From the NCBI RefSeq assembly GCF_001945395.1, contig NZ_MSXV01000009.1, forward strand, positions 1 through 64,000: a stretch of DNA of 64,000 bases, in the 5' to 3' direction. Source of the stretch: Pseudomonas sp. PA15(2017). Lineage in GTDB: Bacteria > Pseudomonadota > Gammaproteobacteria > Pseudomonadales > Pseudomonadaceae. Every line of letters starts with the position of its first letter. The first letter of the stretch is position 1. The notes under the pieces are model-generated. The model worked only from the letters and a program-made list of their open reading frames with translations. It did no database searches and had not been told where the DNA came from. This document shows positions 1 to 8,057 of this stretch, piece by piece. Made by a program: the position numbers and the translations under genes.

Positions 1-99
1 GAGATGTTCTATAACCCTAAACGCCGGCACAGCAGCGCTATGCAGCTATCGCCAGTGGAGTTTGAGAAGCGATATATCCAGAGCTTGGAAAGTGTCTAG
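1..99 (+). mobile_element. IS3-family transposase, 3' end only
   Basis: Frame 1 is open from the window edge and encodes 32 residues that include YNPKRRHSS and LSPVEFE, followed by a TAG stop at 97-99. That is the C-terminal signature of IS3-family OrfB (DDE/rve integrase) transposases. Only the tail is visible; the catalytic D,D,E core would lie outside the window. About 18 bases after the stop the sequence GCCGGGGCGATTCA (about 104-117) looks like the terminal inverted repeat of this IS group, whose other end is usually TGAACCGCCCCGG-like. The element therefore probably ends near base 117, next to the broken aldolase gene. Confidence 0.75.
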
Positions 100-103
100 G
101 AAA

Positions 104-117
104 GCCGGGGCGATTCA
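104..117. repeat. probable right terminal inverted repeat of the IS
   Basis: GCCGGGGCGATTCA follows the transposase stop and ends in CA. Read on the other strand it is TGAATCGCCCCGGC, close to the TGAACCGCCCCGG ends of IS3-group elements in pseudomonads. The left end is not in the window, so the target duplication cannot be checked. Confidence 0.5.
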
Positions 118-174
118 CCATAAGTCCTAGAGCCTTACAGTCAACTCGCGCCTCTTAAGATATATCCAGACACA

Positions 175-480
175 GCACCCTGGGTGGGCATCCTGCAGGA
201 CGATGCCTGGCTGCACTACGCCAACCACGCCAATCACTGCGCCCAGCTGCTCGCCAAGCTGGTGCAAGACGTGCCCGGCGTCAGCCTGATGTTCCCGGTG
301 GAAGCCAACGGCGTATTCCTGCAGATGTCCGAACCGGCCATCGCCGCCCTCACCGCCCGCGGCTGGCGCTTCTACACCTTCATCGGTGCCGGCGGCGCGC
401 GCTTCATGTGCTCCTGGGATACCGAGGAAGCACGAGTACGCCAGCTGGCTCGGGATATCCGCGAAGTCATGACCGCTTGA
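175..480 (+). pseudogene. ltaE: low-specificity L-threonine aldolase, C-terminal remnant
   Basis: The last ~100 codons encode APWVGIL, then HANHCAQLLAKLV, EANGVFLQM, GWRFYTFI and ARFMCSWDT. I recognise this as the C-terminal domain of pseudomonad PLP-dependent low-specificity threonine aldolase (about 345 residues when whole). The frame is open back to base 121, but aldolase-like sequence is only recognisable from about 175 (APW). The PLP-lysine domain is absent and an IS end lies about 58 bp upstream. In other pseudomonads ltaA lies near gbcAB, where it interconverts threonine and glycine, the end product of betaine breakdown. Here the gene is almost certainly dead. The origin of bases 118-174 is unclear. 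Confidence 0.75.
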
Positions 481-1614
481 GCAAAACCCTGGGCCGGCAG
501 CACGCTGGCCTTCATCCACAGCCTCGGCAACGCCCTCCCCGCCGCATCACTTCCTCTTTGTGGATAACCCGTTCCACTCAGCACAAAACCACCATGAAAC
601 CCGGCATGGGCAAAACATGGCTGTGCGCTATGCCTTGCCTGCCGGTGAGCAATGGTGGACCGCATCCCCAGATTCCGTGGAAAGCGCTGTGCATAAGCTG
701 TCGCCACATGGCTACGGCCCAGCACCCACAAGGGTTCCCGACCATCGTACAAAAAACGTTCTATACCAATTAGTTGTGAATCAGGTTACGCACAATCACT
801 GTGCAGGAGCGCCTTCACAAGCTGTGCATATGTGGCCTCAGGCCCTGTCATCAAAGGCCTACAGCAAGCTGATCATATTTTATCCAGCGCCTTTGGGTGC
901 AAAGTAATCCACAGAGCCAACCGGGTACGATTATCCCTTGTGGACATCCATCCCCAGCAACCGGGGACGATAATGGGGATAAGCTGTCGGAAAAGTTCTG
1001 AAAGCCCTGCTATCAAAGGGATCTAGCCAATCGAACAAAAAATGATCGGCAGGCGCGCCTTGGCAACTTATCTACACACAGAAACTGTGCGCGCTTCTGT
1101 GCATAAGTTGTAGTAAATGGTCTGGAGGCCTTGATGCATGCGGCATTGACAGCTATGATCATTTTTTGATCAAGCATCTGTGCGCATGATTTACCGGGTG
1201 GCAGCGCCATGAGACCTGCAGCATGGTGAATAGACCTCTGCCCATTTTCCCCAGACTTCATGGATCACGCTGTGTACAAGCTGTCGCCACCAGGCTGAAA
1301 GCCTCGTGAATAGCCACCTTCAGCCAACTGAGCAAAAAACATACAGGCGATCGAGCCGACGCTCAGGCAGCGCGCTGTGCAGGACTGCATAATGCTGTGA
1401 ATAGTGCTGTGGATAAACTGTTCAAGTCTACGCTCTTGAGCGAATAGCTCATCATCCGTCCGTTCAAAAACAGCTGCTAGAAAGGGTTAGCGAGAGATAT
1501 TGCCCGCCTTGCACACAATTGCTGTGCGCCGGGCTGTGGACAAACTGTTGGATAGCCGCCACAGCGCCCGTAATCCGGGCGACGCAGCGGTCTGATCAAA
1601 TTTTGATCGGCAAG
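481..1614. repeat. 1.1-kb gene-free region with regularly spaced DnaA-box-like repeats
   Basis: No credible gene is seen. Eight motifs of the form TGTGSATAA followed by CTGT lie in one orientation at 559, 688, 823, 974, 1098, 1271, 1408 and 1535, with spacings of 124-173 bp. Copies at 559-567 and 1408-1416 match the DnaA box exactly (TTATCCACA on the other strand). Others differ by one or more bases (TGTGCATAA, TGGGGATAA, TGTGTACAA, TGTGGACAA). Opposite-strand near matches occur at 905-913 (TAATCCACA) and 1068-1076 (TTATCTACA). Several copies are preceded by a GCACA...TGTGC inverted repeat, for example 1511-1528. Two further copies occur at 17.6-17.8 kb. Confidence 0.7.
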
Positions 1615-2715
1615 TCAGTAATCGATGCTCACGTCGTTACGCGGCACGCTGCAGCAGGACAGGATGTAACCCTCTGCCACGTCCTCGTCGGTGATCCCGC
1701 CGTTGTGTTCCATGTCCACGTCGCCCGCCGTCTTGAGTACCTTGCAGGTACCACAGATGCCCATACCGCAGGCCTTGGGAATGTGCAGGCCGAGCTTGGC
1801 AGCCGCTGCGTGCACGGTTTCGCCGGGGCCGACCTGGATACTCTTGCCGGTACTGGTGAAGGCCACCTGATTGCGTTCTGCAGCCGGAACCTCCGGGGCA
1901 TCGGCGGCCAGTTCGGCCAGCTCCTTGACCTCCTGCCGCACTTCGGCCGGCACCGGGCCAAAGGCCTCCTCGTGGTAGCGGCTCATGTCGAAGCCCTTGG
2001 CCTCGAGCAGACGCTTGACCGCGCTCATGTAGGGCGTCGGGCCGCAGCAGAAGATTTCCCGCTCCAGATAATCCGGGGCCATCAGCTCCAGCATCGGCTG
2101 GTTGAGGTAGCCCCGGTAGCCCGACCAGGACTCACCCAGGCCGTGCTTCTCGCAGATCACGTGCAGGTTGAAGTTGGAGATCCGCGCGGCCATGTGCTCC
2201 AGCTCGCGCTGATAGATGATGTCCTTCGGCGAACGGGCGCTGTGCACGAACACCATGTCGACATTGGCGTTGGTGTCGTAGAACCAGCGCGCCATCGACA
2301 TCACCGGGGTGATGCCCACCCCGCCGCTGAGAAACAGCACCTTGTCGGCCGGAAAGTCGATGGCATTGAACAGCCCGACCGGGCCATGCACCGCCAGCTC
2401 CTGGCCCTCCGACAGGTTGTCGTGCAGCCAGTTGGAGACCTTGCCGCCCGGCACCCGCTTGATGGTGATGGAGAAGCTGTAAGGCACCGAAGGCGAGCTG
2501 GAAATGGTGTACGAGCGCATTACCGGCTGGCCATCGATCTCCAGCTCCAGGGTGACGAACTGCCCCGGCTTGAAGAAGAACAGCACGGGCTGGTCGGCCA
2601 TGAAACAAAAGGTGCGGACGTCCCACGTTTCCTGGATGACCTTGACGCAGCGCACCAGGTGGCGGCCGTTACTCCAGGTCTGGGTGGTGACGGGATAGAG
2701 GAAGTCGTTCGACAT
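1615..2715 (-). CDS. gbcB: glycine betaine monooxygenase, reductase subunit
   Basis: This is the 366-residue electron-transfer partner of GbcA. It passes electrons from NAD(P)H through FAD and a plant-type [2Fe-2S] centre to the Rieske oxygenase that demethylates glycine betaine to dimethylglycine. The N-terminal FAD domain shows RSYTIS, and the NAD-binding domain shows LSGGVGITP and CCGPTPYM. The C-terminal ferredoxin domain has the ligand pattern ACGMGICGTC followed by a distal cysteine in the LSCCSV segment. I chose the ATG at 2715 (MSNDFLYP) rather than 2733 because it has a GAGAG ribosome site and gives the usual family length. It is transcribed divergently from gbcA across a 354-bp gap. 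Confidence 0.95.
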   Translation of the reverse strand: MSNDFLYPVTTQTWSNGRHLVRCVKVIQETWDVRTFCFMADQPVLFFFKPGQFVTLELEIDGQPVMRSYTISSSPSVPYSFSITIKRVPGGKVSNWLHDNLSEGQELAVHGPVGLFNAIDFPADKVLFLSGGVGITPVMSMARWFYDTNANVDMVFVHSARSPKDIIYQRELEHMAARISNFNLHVICEKHGLGESWSGYRGYLNQPMLELMAPDYLEREIFCCGPTPYMSAVKRLLEAKGFDMSRYHEEAFGPVPAEVRQEVKELAELAADAPEVPAAERNQVAFTSTGKSIQVGPGETVHAAAAKLGLHIPKACGMGICGTCKVLKTAGDVDMEHNGGITDEDVAEGYILSCCSVPRNDVSIDY

Positions 2716-3069
2716 GTCGGTTCTCTCGCGCACGCAGGCCGCTCACCGGCCCATTCTTTGCCGCGATTGTGCGCAACGCCTCTGGGCCTCATTTACCTGC
2801 CAGCGACATCGGCATGCTAACGGCGACCTGCCCCGTAGACACTGGCGTACCCAGTCGGGAAATGATTCGGCCATGTCGCCCATGGATAAGGTTCGCGCCG
2901 CGCCGGGCTCCACACTCGCCCCCAAGCCGAACAGGATAAGAGCGTCCGCCGCAACCCCTGAGCAATGCGCCACTCGGCAGGCGATCCGGGCCAGGCGACG
3001 CCACCTTGCGTCAACCGCATCAGCCTATTTCATAGCGGCCGCAGCGCGTCCGCCACGAGGAGCTTCCCG
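2716..3069. promoter_or_regulatory. gbcB/gbcA divergent promoter region
   Basis: This 354-bp gap separates the divergent gbcB and gbcA starts and must hold both promoters. GbdR is the established activator of gbcA and gbcB in P. aeruginosa, so an operator is expected. One candidate lies at 2798-2827, beginning TGCCAGCGACAT and ending GGCGAC; a related TGCCAG...GCGAC string lies upstream of cbcV at 19739-19755. This is a visual match only. No other gene is seen here. Confidence 0.45.
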
Positions 3070-4362
3070 ATGACCGTCACCTCTACACTGAGCCTTGGCG
3101 ACCCGCTGGAACCGGCCCGCGCCGCTGCAGCCGAAATGCTGCAGAGCCGCGAGCGCACCTTTTCCCTGCCGCAGCCGTTCTACAACGACGAGCGGGTGTT
3201 CCAGCTCGACATGCAGGAGATTTTCCACAAGGAATGGCTGATCGCCGGCATGACCTGCGAGGTCCCGGCCAAGGGCAACTACCTGACCCTGCAGATCGGC
3301 AACAACCCGATCATCGTCATCCGCGGCGCCGAGGGTGCCGTGCATGCCTTCCACAACGTCTGCCGCCACCGCGGCTCGCGCCTGTGCACCAGCGACAAGG
3401 GCAAGGTCGCCAAGCTGGTCTGCCCGTACCACCAGTGGACCTACGAAGTGGACGGTCGCCTATTGTTCGCCGGCACCGAAATGGGCACCGACTTCAACCT
3501 GGCCGACTACAATCTCAAGCCGGTCAACTGCAAGACCGCTGGCGGCTACATATTCATCTCCCTGGCCGAGAACCCACCGGCCATCGACGAGTTCCTCGCC
3601 ACCCTGGCGCACTACATGGAGCCGTACGACATGGAGAACGCCAAGGTGGCCGTGCAGACCACCCTGATGGAAAAGGCCAACTGGAAGCTGGTGCTGGAAA
3701 ACAACCGCGAGTGCTACCACTGCAACGGTTCCCACCCGGAACTGCTCAACACCCTGCTGGAATGGGACGACACCCATGATCCCCGCGCGACCCAGTCGTT
3801 CAAGGATCACGTGGCCGAATCCGCCGCCAAGTGGGAAGCCGAGAAGATCCCCTATCTGCACGCCGGCTTCGGCCTGCGCAACCGTATCGTGCGCATGCCG
3901 CTGCTCAAAGGCACCGTATCGATGACCATGGACGGCAAGCAGGGCTGCAAGAAACTGATGGGCCGCATCCAGAACCCGGACCTGGGCTCGATGCGCATCC
4001 TGCACCTGCCACACTCCTGGAACCACTGCATGGGCGATCACCTGATCGTATTCACCGTGTGGCCGATCAGTGCCCAGGAGACCATGGTCACCACCAAGTG
4101 GCTGGTGCGCAAGGACGCCGTGGAAGGCGAGGATTACGACGTCGCCCGCCTGCGCGAAGTCTGGGACGCCACCAACGACCAGGACCGTCGCCTGGCCGAG
4201 GAAAACCAGCGCGGCATCAACTCCACCGCCTACCAGCCCGGCCCGTACTCGAAAACCTACGAGTTCGGCGTGGTCAACTTCATCGACTGGTACAGCGAGC
4301 GCATGCTCAGCAACCTGGGTGCGGCGCCAGCGCCGTATCTGCGGGATGTGAAGACGCAGTAA
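3070..4362 (+). CDS. gbcA: glycine betaine monooxygenase, Rieske oxygenase subunit
   Basis: This 430-residue protein is the terminal oxygenase that oxidatively removes one methyl group from glycine betaine, giving dimethylglycine and formaldehyde. The Rieske [2Fe-2S] ligands are visible as CRHRG (C98, H100) and CPYHQW (C118, H121). The mononuclear iron site follows in NNRECYHCNGSH (H217 and H222, spaced H-x4-H). The frame is open upstream to 2965, but the ATG at 3070 follows a GAGGAGC ribosome site and starts the family-like MTVTSTLSLGDPLE. It ends just before a strong hairpin terminator. Electrons should come from divergent GbcB. Confidence 0.95.
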   Translation: MTVTSTLSLGDPLEPARAAAAEMLQSRERTFSLPQPFYNDERVFQLDMQEIFHKEWLIAGMTCEVPAKGNYLTLQIGNNPIIVIRGAEGAVHAFHNVCRHRGSRLCTSDKGKVAKLVCPYHQWTYEVDGRLLFAGTEMGTDFNLADYNLKPVNCKTAGGYIFISLAENPPAIDEFLATLAHYMEPYDMENAKVAVQTTLMEKANWKLVLENNRECYHCNGSHPELLNTLLEWDDTHDPRATQSFKDHVAESAAKWEAEKIPYLHAGFGLRNRIVRMPLLKGTVSMTMDGKQGCKKLMGRIQNPDLGSMRILHLPHSWNHCMGDHLIVFTVWPISAQETMVTTKWLVRKDAVEGEDYDVARLREVWDATNDQDRRLAEENQRGINSTAYQPGPYSKTYEFGVVNFIDWYSERMLSNLGAAPAPYLRDVKTQ

Positions 4363-4375
4363 GCGGCTGAGAACA

Positions 4376-4411
4376 AAAAGCCCCGCCAGCTAAACCTGGC
4401 GGGGCTTTTTC
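4376..4411. terminator. bidirectional intrinsic terminator between gbcA and cdhB
   Basis: A perfect stem GCCCCGCCAG / CTGGCGGGGC with a short loop is flanked by A5 on the left and T5 on the right. It can therefore stop transcripts from gbcA (+) and from the convergent cdh operon (-). Confidence 0.9.
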
Positions 4412-4427
4412 GCGTCACGAGGAAGGC

Positions 4428-4898
4428 TCAGGGCAAGCCGATCACCCGTCCGACATAAACAGAACGCGGCGCTCCATGCTGCGCCTCGACCAGCTCAGCA
4501 ATTCGCCCGGCCACCTCACCATCGAACGGCGCCGAACGACCATTGGCCGTGTCGATATTCATCAGCATCTGCTCGCTCTCGGCCATGATCTGCCCATCGT
4601 CGCAGCGTTCGACAACATGATGGATATGCAGGCGCTTACGGTCATGGCCAAGCAGTTGGGTGCGCACCTGAACCTCGACGCCAAGCTTCACCTCGGCGAG
4701 AAAGTTCAGATGACACTCCAGCGTATAGAGCGTGTGTCCGGTACGCGCCCTGCCCGCCTGGTCGAGGCCGATGAGGTCCATCAGCCCGTCGGTGGCGAAG
4801 CTGCAGATCAGCAGGTAATAGGCATCACGCAGGTGGCCGTTGTAGTCGACCCAATCGGCCTGCACCGCGGTTGTATAGGTAACCGGCAGCATGCTCAT
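4428..4898 (-). CDS. cdhB: betainyl-CoA thioesterase (carnitine catabolism)
   Basis: This is a 156-residue hotdog-fold acyl-CoA thioesterase. The early motif [13 protein letters not shown] matches the D-x-N-G-H catalytic signature of the 4HBT/FcbC-like group. The context sets the role. It is the last gene of a cdhC-cdhA-cdhB series, and in P. aeruginosa this thioesterase hydrolyses betainyl-CoA, formed when dehydrocarnitine is cleaved, to glycine betaine and CoA. Its ATG overlaps the cdhA stop codon in an ATGA (4895-4898), implying translational coupling. Longer reading frames upstream are out of register with homology. The glycine betaine product would feed gbcAB next door. Confidence 0.88.
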   Translation of the reverse strand: MSMLPVTYTTAVQADWVDYNGHLRDAYYLLICSFATDGLMDLIGLDQAGRARTGHTLYTLECHLNFLAEVKLGVEVQVRTQLLGHDRKRLHIHHVVERCDDGQIMAESEQMLMNIDTANGRSAPFDGEVAGRIAELVEAQHGAPRSVYVGRVIGLP

Positions 4899-5860
4899 TC
4901 CTCGAAGGCGAAACCGTGGCGGGCCTTGGTTTCGCGGATCGCGCCGAGCACCGCCAGCAGGCAATCGTCCCGGTAGCGCTCCAGCTCGGCGAGGCTGCGC
5001 TGGCCCTGCTGAACCGATGTGCCGGCGACCACGTCGTCGATCAGTTGGTCGGTCAGCTCGGGCGCCTGCAGGTAGGTCCAGGGCAGTTTCAGCGCCGGGC
5101 CGAACTGGGCCATGAAGTGGCGCATGCCGGCGTCGCCGCCGGCCAGGGTATAGGTCAGGAAGGTACCCATGAACGACCAGCGCAGCCCGGCGCCGAAGCG
5201 GATCGCGTCGTCGATCTCGCCGGTGGTCGCCACACCGTCGTTGACCAGGTGCAGCGCCTCGCGCCACAGCGCTTCGAGCAGGCGATCAGCGATAAAGCCC
5301 GGCACCTCCTTGCGCACGTGCAGCGGGCGCATGCTCAGCGCACTGTAGATGCTCATGGCCGCCTGCACAGCCTCGGCCGCGGTGCGTTCACCGCCAACCA
5401 CCTCGACCAGCGGCAGCAGGTACACCGGATTGAACGGGTGACCGACCACGCAGCGCTCCGGGTGCTGCGCCTCGGCGTAGAACTCACTGGGCAGCAGGCC
5501 CGACGTGCTGGAGCCGATGATCACGTCGGCCCGCGCCGCGGCGCTGATGCGCGCATGCAGCTCGAGCTTGAGGTCGAGCCGCTCGGGCGCGCTCTCCTGG
5601 ATGAAATCGGCATCGCGCACACAAGCATCGAGATCAGCGAAAAAGCGCAAGCGCTGCACCGACGCCCCCGGCGCCAGGCCGTGCTTTTCCAGTGCCGGCC
5701 AGGCATTGGCGATGCGCGTGCGCAGGGCCGCTTCGGCGCCGGGCGCCGGGTCCCAGGCATGCACGTCCAGGCCATGGGCCAGGGCGCGAGCGATCCAGCC
5801 GGCGCCGATCACGCCAGTGCCCAGGGCGGCGAAAATCTTGATATCGGTAATGAAGGTCAT
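4895..5860 (-). CDS. cdhA: L-carnitine 3-dehydrogenase
   Basis: This 321-residue enzyme belongs to the 3-hydroxyacyl-CoA dehydrogenase superfamily and oxidises L-carnitine to 3-dehydrocarnitine with NAD+. The N-terminal Rossmann motif [14 protein letters not shown] is clear. It is followed by the [15 protein letters not shown] segment typical of the family and a C-terminal helical domain. The start at 5860 gives [14 protein letters not shown] and the length usual for pseudomonad CdhA; the open frame upstream runs into unrelated sequence. It overlaps cdhB by 4 bp. A 143-bp gap with a REP fragment separates it from cdhC. Confidence 0.93.
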   Translation of the reverse strand: MTFITDIKIFAALGTGVIGAGWIARALAHGLDVHAWDPAPGAEAALRTRIANAWPALEKHGLAPGASVQRLRFFADLDACVRDADFIQESAPERLDLKLELHARISAAARADVIIGSSTSGLLPSEFYAEAQHPERCVVGHPFNPVYLLPLVEVVGGERTAAEAVQAAMSIYSALSMRPLHVRKEVPGFIADRLLEALWREALHLVNDGVATTGEIDDAIRFGAGLRWSFMGTFLTYTLAGGDAGMRHFMAQFGPALKLPWTYLQAPELTDQLIDDVVAGTSVQQGQRSLAELERYRDDCLLAVLGAIRETKARHGFAFEE

Positions 5861-5940
5861 GCTTGAACTCCGATGGCCCCGACGCAGGCCGGGGAATGGC
5901 GTTAGGGAATGCTCCGGGATTACATCCGGGCTACCGCTGT

Positions 5941-5961
5941 CGCGGCTAAAGCCACTCCCAC
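5941..5961. repeat. REP-like element between cdhC and cdhA
   Basis: CGCGGCTAAAGCCACTCCCAC has the shape of pseudomonad REP elements (GTGGGAGCGGCTTTAGCCGCG), with one mismatch in the stem. It lies inside the cdhC-cdhA operon spacer and could fold in the mRNA. The rest of 5861-6003 shows no gene. Confidence 0.6.
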
Positions 5962-6003
5962 GAGAGCAACGCAAATCTGTGAAGGGCCGGGCGGCGTACC
6001 GCT

Positions 6004-6891
6004 TTAGTCGCGGCGCTCGAGCTTCATCTTCGCCCGGCCTTCGGCTGGGCTGAGTACGCGGCCACCGAGGCGCTCGATGATTTCCACCGCCCGCGCCACC
6101 AGCGAGGCATTGCTGGCCGGCACGCCCTTGTCCAGCCAGATGTTGTCTTCCAGCCCCACGCGCACGTTGCCGCCCAGCAGCATGGCCTGGACTAGCATCG
6201 GCATCTGCATGCGGCCGATGCCGAAGCCGGCCCAGGTCAGGCCCGGCGGCAGGTTGTCGACCATCGCCTTCATGGTCGCGGTATCGGCCGGCGCGCCCCA
6301 CGGAATGCCCAGGCACAGCTGGATCAGCGGATCCTCCAGCAGGCCTTCCTTGAGCATCTGTTTGGCGAACCACAGGTGGCCGGTGTCGAAGATTTCCAGT
6401 TCGGCCTTCACGCCCAGCTCGGTGATGCGCTTGGCGCCCGCGCGCAGTTGCGCCGGGGTGGAAACGTAGATGAAATCGCCATCGCCGAAATTCAGCGTGC
6501 CGCAATCCAGGGTGCAGATTTCCGGCCGCAGCTCCTCGATATGGGCCAGACGCGCCAACGGCCCGACCAGATCGGTGCCGGCACCGAACTCCAGCGGTTG
6601 CTCGCCCTTGCCGATCTCCAGGTCGCCGCCCATTCCGGCAGTGAGGTTGATGATCACGTCGGTATCGCTCTCGCGAATGCGCTCGACCACCTCGCGATAC
6701 AGCGCCACGTCACGGCTCGGCTTGCCGGTGAGCGGATCACGTACGTGGCAGTGGGCAACGGTGGCGCCAGCCTTGGCGGCCTCGATGGCGGCCTCGGCGA
6801 TCTGTCTCGGTGTGACGGGAATGGCCGGGTGGCGGCCAACGGTGTCGCCGGCGCCGGTGACCGCGCAGGTGATGATGACTTCATGGTTCAC
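6004..6891 (-). CDS. cdhC: 3-dehydrocarnitine cleavage enzyme (BKACE family)
   Basis: This 295-residue protein is a beta-keto acid cleavage enzyme (old name DUF849). In carnitine breakdown this enzyme moves the trimethylammonio-acetyl half of dehydrocarnitine onto CoA, using acetyl-CoA and releasing acetoacetate. The zinc-binding pair HCHVRD (H47, H49) and a late glutamate in [11 protein letters not shown] fit the BKACE active site. The start is a GTG at 6891, 8 bases after a clear AGGAG; the nearby ATG at 6884 is out of frame. It lies between caiX and cdhA on the same strand. Confidence 0.92.
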   Translation of the reverse strand: MNHEVIITCAVTGAGDTVGRHPAIPVTPRQIAEAAIEAAKAGATVAHCHVRDPLTGKPSRDVALYREVVERIRESDTDVIINLTAGMGGDLEIGKGEQPLEFGAGTDLVGPLARLAHIEELRPEICTLDCGTLNFGDGDFIYVSTPAQLRAGAKRITELGVKAELEIFDTGHLWFAKQMLKEGLLEDPLIQLCLGIPWGAPADTATMKAMVDNLPPGLTWAGFGIGRMQMPMLVQAMLLGGNVRVGLEDNIWLDKGVPASNASLVARAVEIIERLGGRVLSPAEGRAKMKLERRD

Positions 6892-6958
6892 GGTCGTGCT
6901 CCTTTATCGAGGACGAACGCCACCCCCGCGCAGAGCACGGTGGCAGCGAGGGTTCTGG

Positions 6959-7894
6959 TTACTGGCTGAGTTTCAGGGCCTGGGCGGCCGGCTTGCCGTC
7001 GCGGCTGGTAACACCTTCGAGCCACCCGGCAACCACCTCGGGGTTGGCCGCGATCCACTCGCGCGCCACCTTGTCGGGCGCCTGGCGATCCATGATCGGC
7101 TGCATCAGTTCGGCCTCCTGCTCGCTGGTGAAGCGCAGACTGGTGAGCAGGCGATTGGCGTTGGCGCAGCGCTGGGCGTAGTCCGGCGCCGTCACGGTGG
7201 ACACCGTCGCGGCGCCGTCGTTGGGGCCGAACACGTCCTCGGTACCGGACAGGTAGGTGATCGGCATCTGCAGGTTCATCGGATGGGGTTTCCAGCCGAA
7301 GAACACCACCGGCTTCTCGTTGCGCACCGCTCGGCCAACGGCAGCGAGCATGCCAGCCTCGCTGGATTCGACCAGCTTGAACTCGCCAAGACCGAACTGA
7401 TTGCTGTCGATCATCTTCTGGATCGCCGTGTTGGCGCCCGAGCCGGCCTCGATGCCGTAAATCTTGCCGTCGAGCTGATCCTTGAAACGGGCGATGTCGG
7501 CAAGGGTCTTGATGCCCTGCTCGGCCGCGTAGGTCGGCACGGCGAGTGCCGCCACGGCATCGTCCAGCGACGGTTTGTCGGCCACTTTCACGGCGCCAGC
7601 ACCGAGAAAGGGTTTGATGTTGTCGTCCATGATCGGCTTCCAGTAGCCGAGAAAGGCATCGACCTGGCCCTTCTGGATGCCGGCGAAGATGATCTGCTGC
7701 GAGGCCTGGGTCTGGGTGGTTTCATAGCCCAGGCCTTGTAGCAACTGGTTGGCCACGGCGGTGGTGGCGACCACATCGGTCCAGCCGACGGCGCCGAGGC
7801 GGACGGTCTTGCAACTGGCATCTTCGGCGGCCAGCAGGGGCGCACTGAACAGGGTGACGGCGCAGCAGGCTGCGAACGCGGTAAGCGTTTTCAT
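6959..7894 (-). CDS. caiX: carnitine-binding periplasmic protein
   Basis: This 311-residue ABC substrate-binding protein is of the ProX/OpuAC-like quaternary-amine class. A signal peptide (about residues 1-22, ending LLAAEDA) leads into LGAVGWTDV and AFLGYWKPIMDD. The conserved tryptophans and tyrosines would form the aromatic cage for the trimethylammonium group. There is no permease or ATPase next to it. In P. aeruginosa CaiX delivers carnitine to the CbcVW core, and cbcVW lies about 13 kb away here. It heads the cdh operon, 67 bp before cdhC, and diverges from cdhR. Confidence 0.92.
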   Translation of the reverse strand: MKTLTAFAACCAVTLFSAPLLAAEDASCKTVRLGAVGWTDVVATTAVANQLLQGLGYETTQTQASQQIIFAGIQKGQVDAFLGYWKPIMDDNIKPFLGAGAVKVADKPSLDDAVAALAVPTYAAEQGIKTLADIARFKDQLDGKIYGIEAGSGANTAIQKMIDSNQFGLGEFKLVESSEAGMLAAVGRAVRNEKPVVFFGWKPHPMNLQMPITYLSGTEDVFGPNDGAATVSTVTAPDYAQRCANANRLLTSLRFTSEQEAELMQPIMDRQAPDKVAREWIAANPEVVAGWLEGVTSRDGKPAAQALKLSQ

Positions 7895-8057
7895 AAGCGG
7901 GGCTCCTCAACGGTTTAGTCTGGTTTTTAGTACCGTGTGACCGGAACAGCGGGATTCCGATGGCGCCACCTTACGCAGTTACTCGATCGACGATTCCCAC
8001 AATATCGACACAAAACCAGAGCATAACGACTTGAAGCTAGCACCACGTTGCCGTTAG
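7895..8057. promoter_or_regulatory. caiX/cdhR divergent promoter region
   Basis: This 163-bp gap separates the caiX start from cdhR. CdhR is known to activate caiX-cdh expression in response to carnitine, so the operator is expected here. I could not identify a convincing palindrome or direct repeat by eye. The GAGGAGCCCC ribosome site of caiX lies at its left edge. Confidence 0.45.

Noticed and set aside
560-1026. Small plus-strand ORFs in the repeat-rich gap
   Set aside because: They have no ribosome sites and cross the repeats in different frames; composition is unlike coding sequence here.
559-1543. CRISPR array
   Set aside because: The repeated core is only about 16 bp, diverged, and spaced 124-173 bp; there are no uniform spacers and no cas genes.
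481-1614. Chromosomal origin (oriC)
   Set aside because: DnaA-box-like motifs are present, but no dnaA, dnaN, rpmH, gidA or parAB gene is in the window and no AT-rich unwinding region was seen; origin status cannot be claimed.
1519-2820. 433-codon plus-strand open frame
   Set aside because: It lies antisense to gbcB, whose FAD, NAD and 2Fe-2S motifs are certain; the reverse frame is His/Arg/Gly-rich with no motif, a usual shadow in GC-rich DNA.
6654-6884. ATG start for cdhC at 6884
   Set aside because: It is out of frame with the BKACE protein; the in-frame GTG at 6891 has a proper AGGAG.
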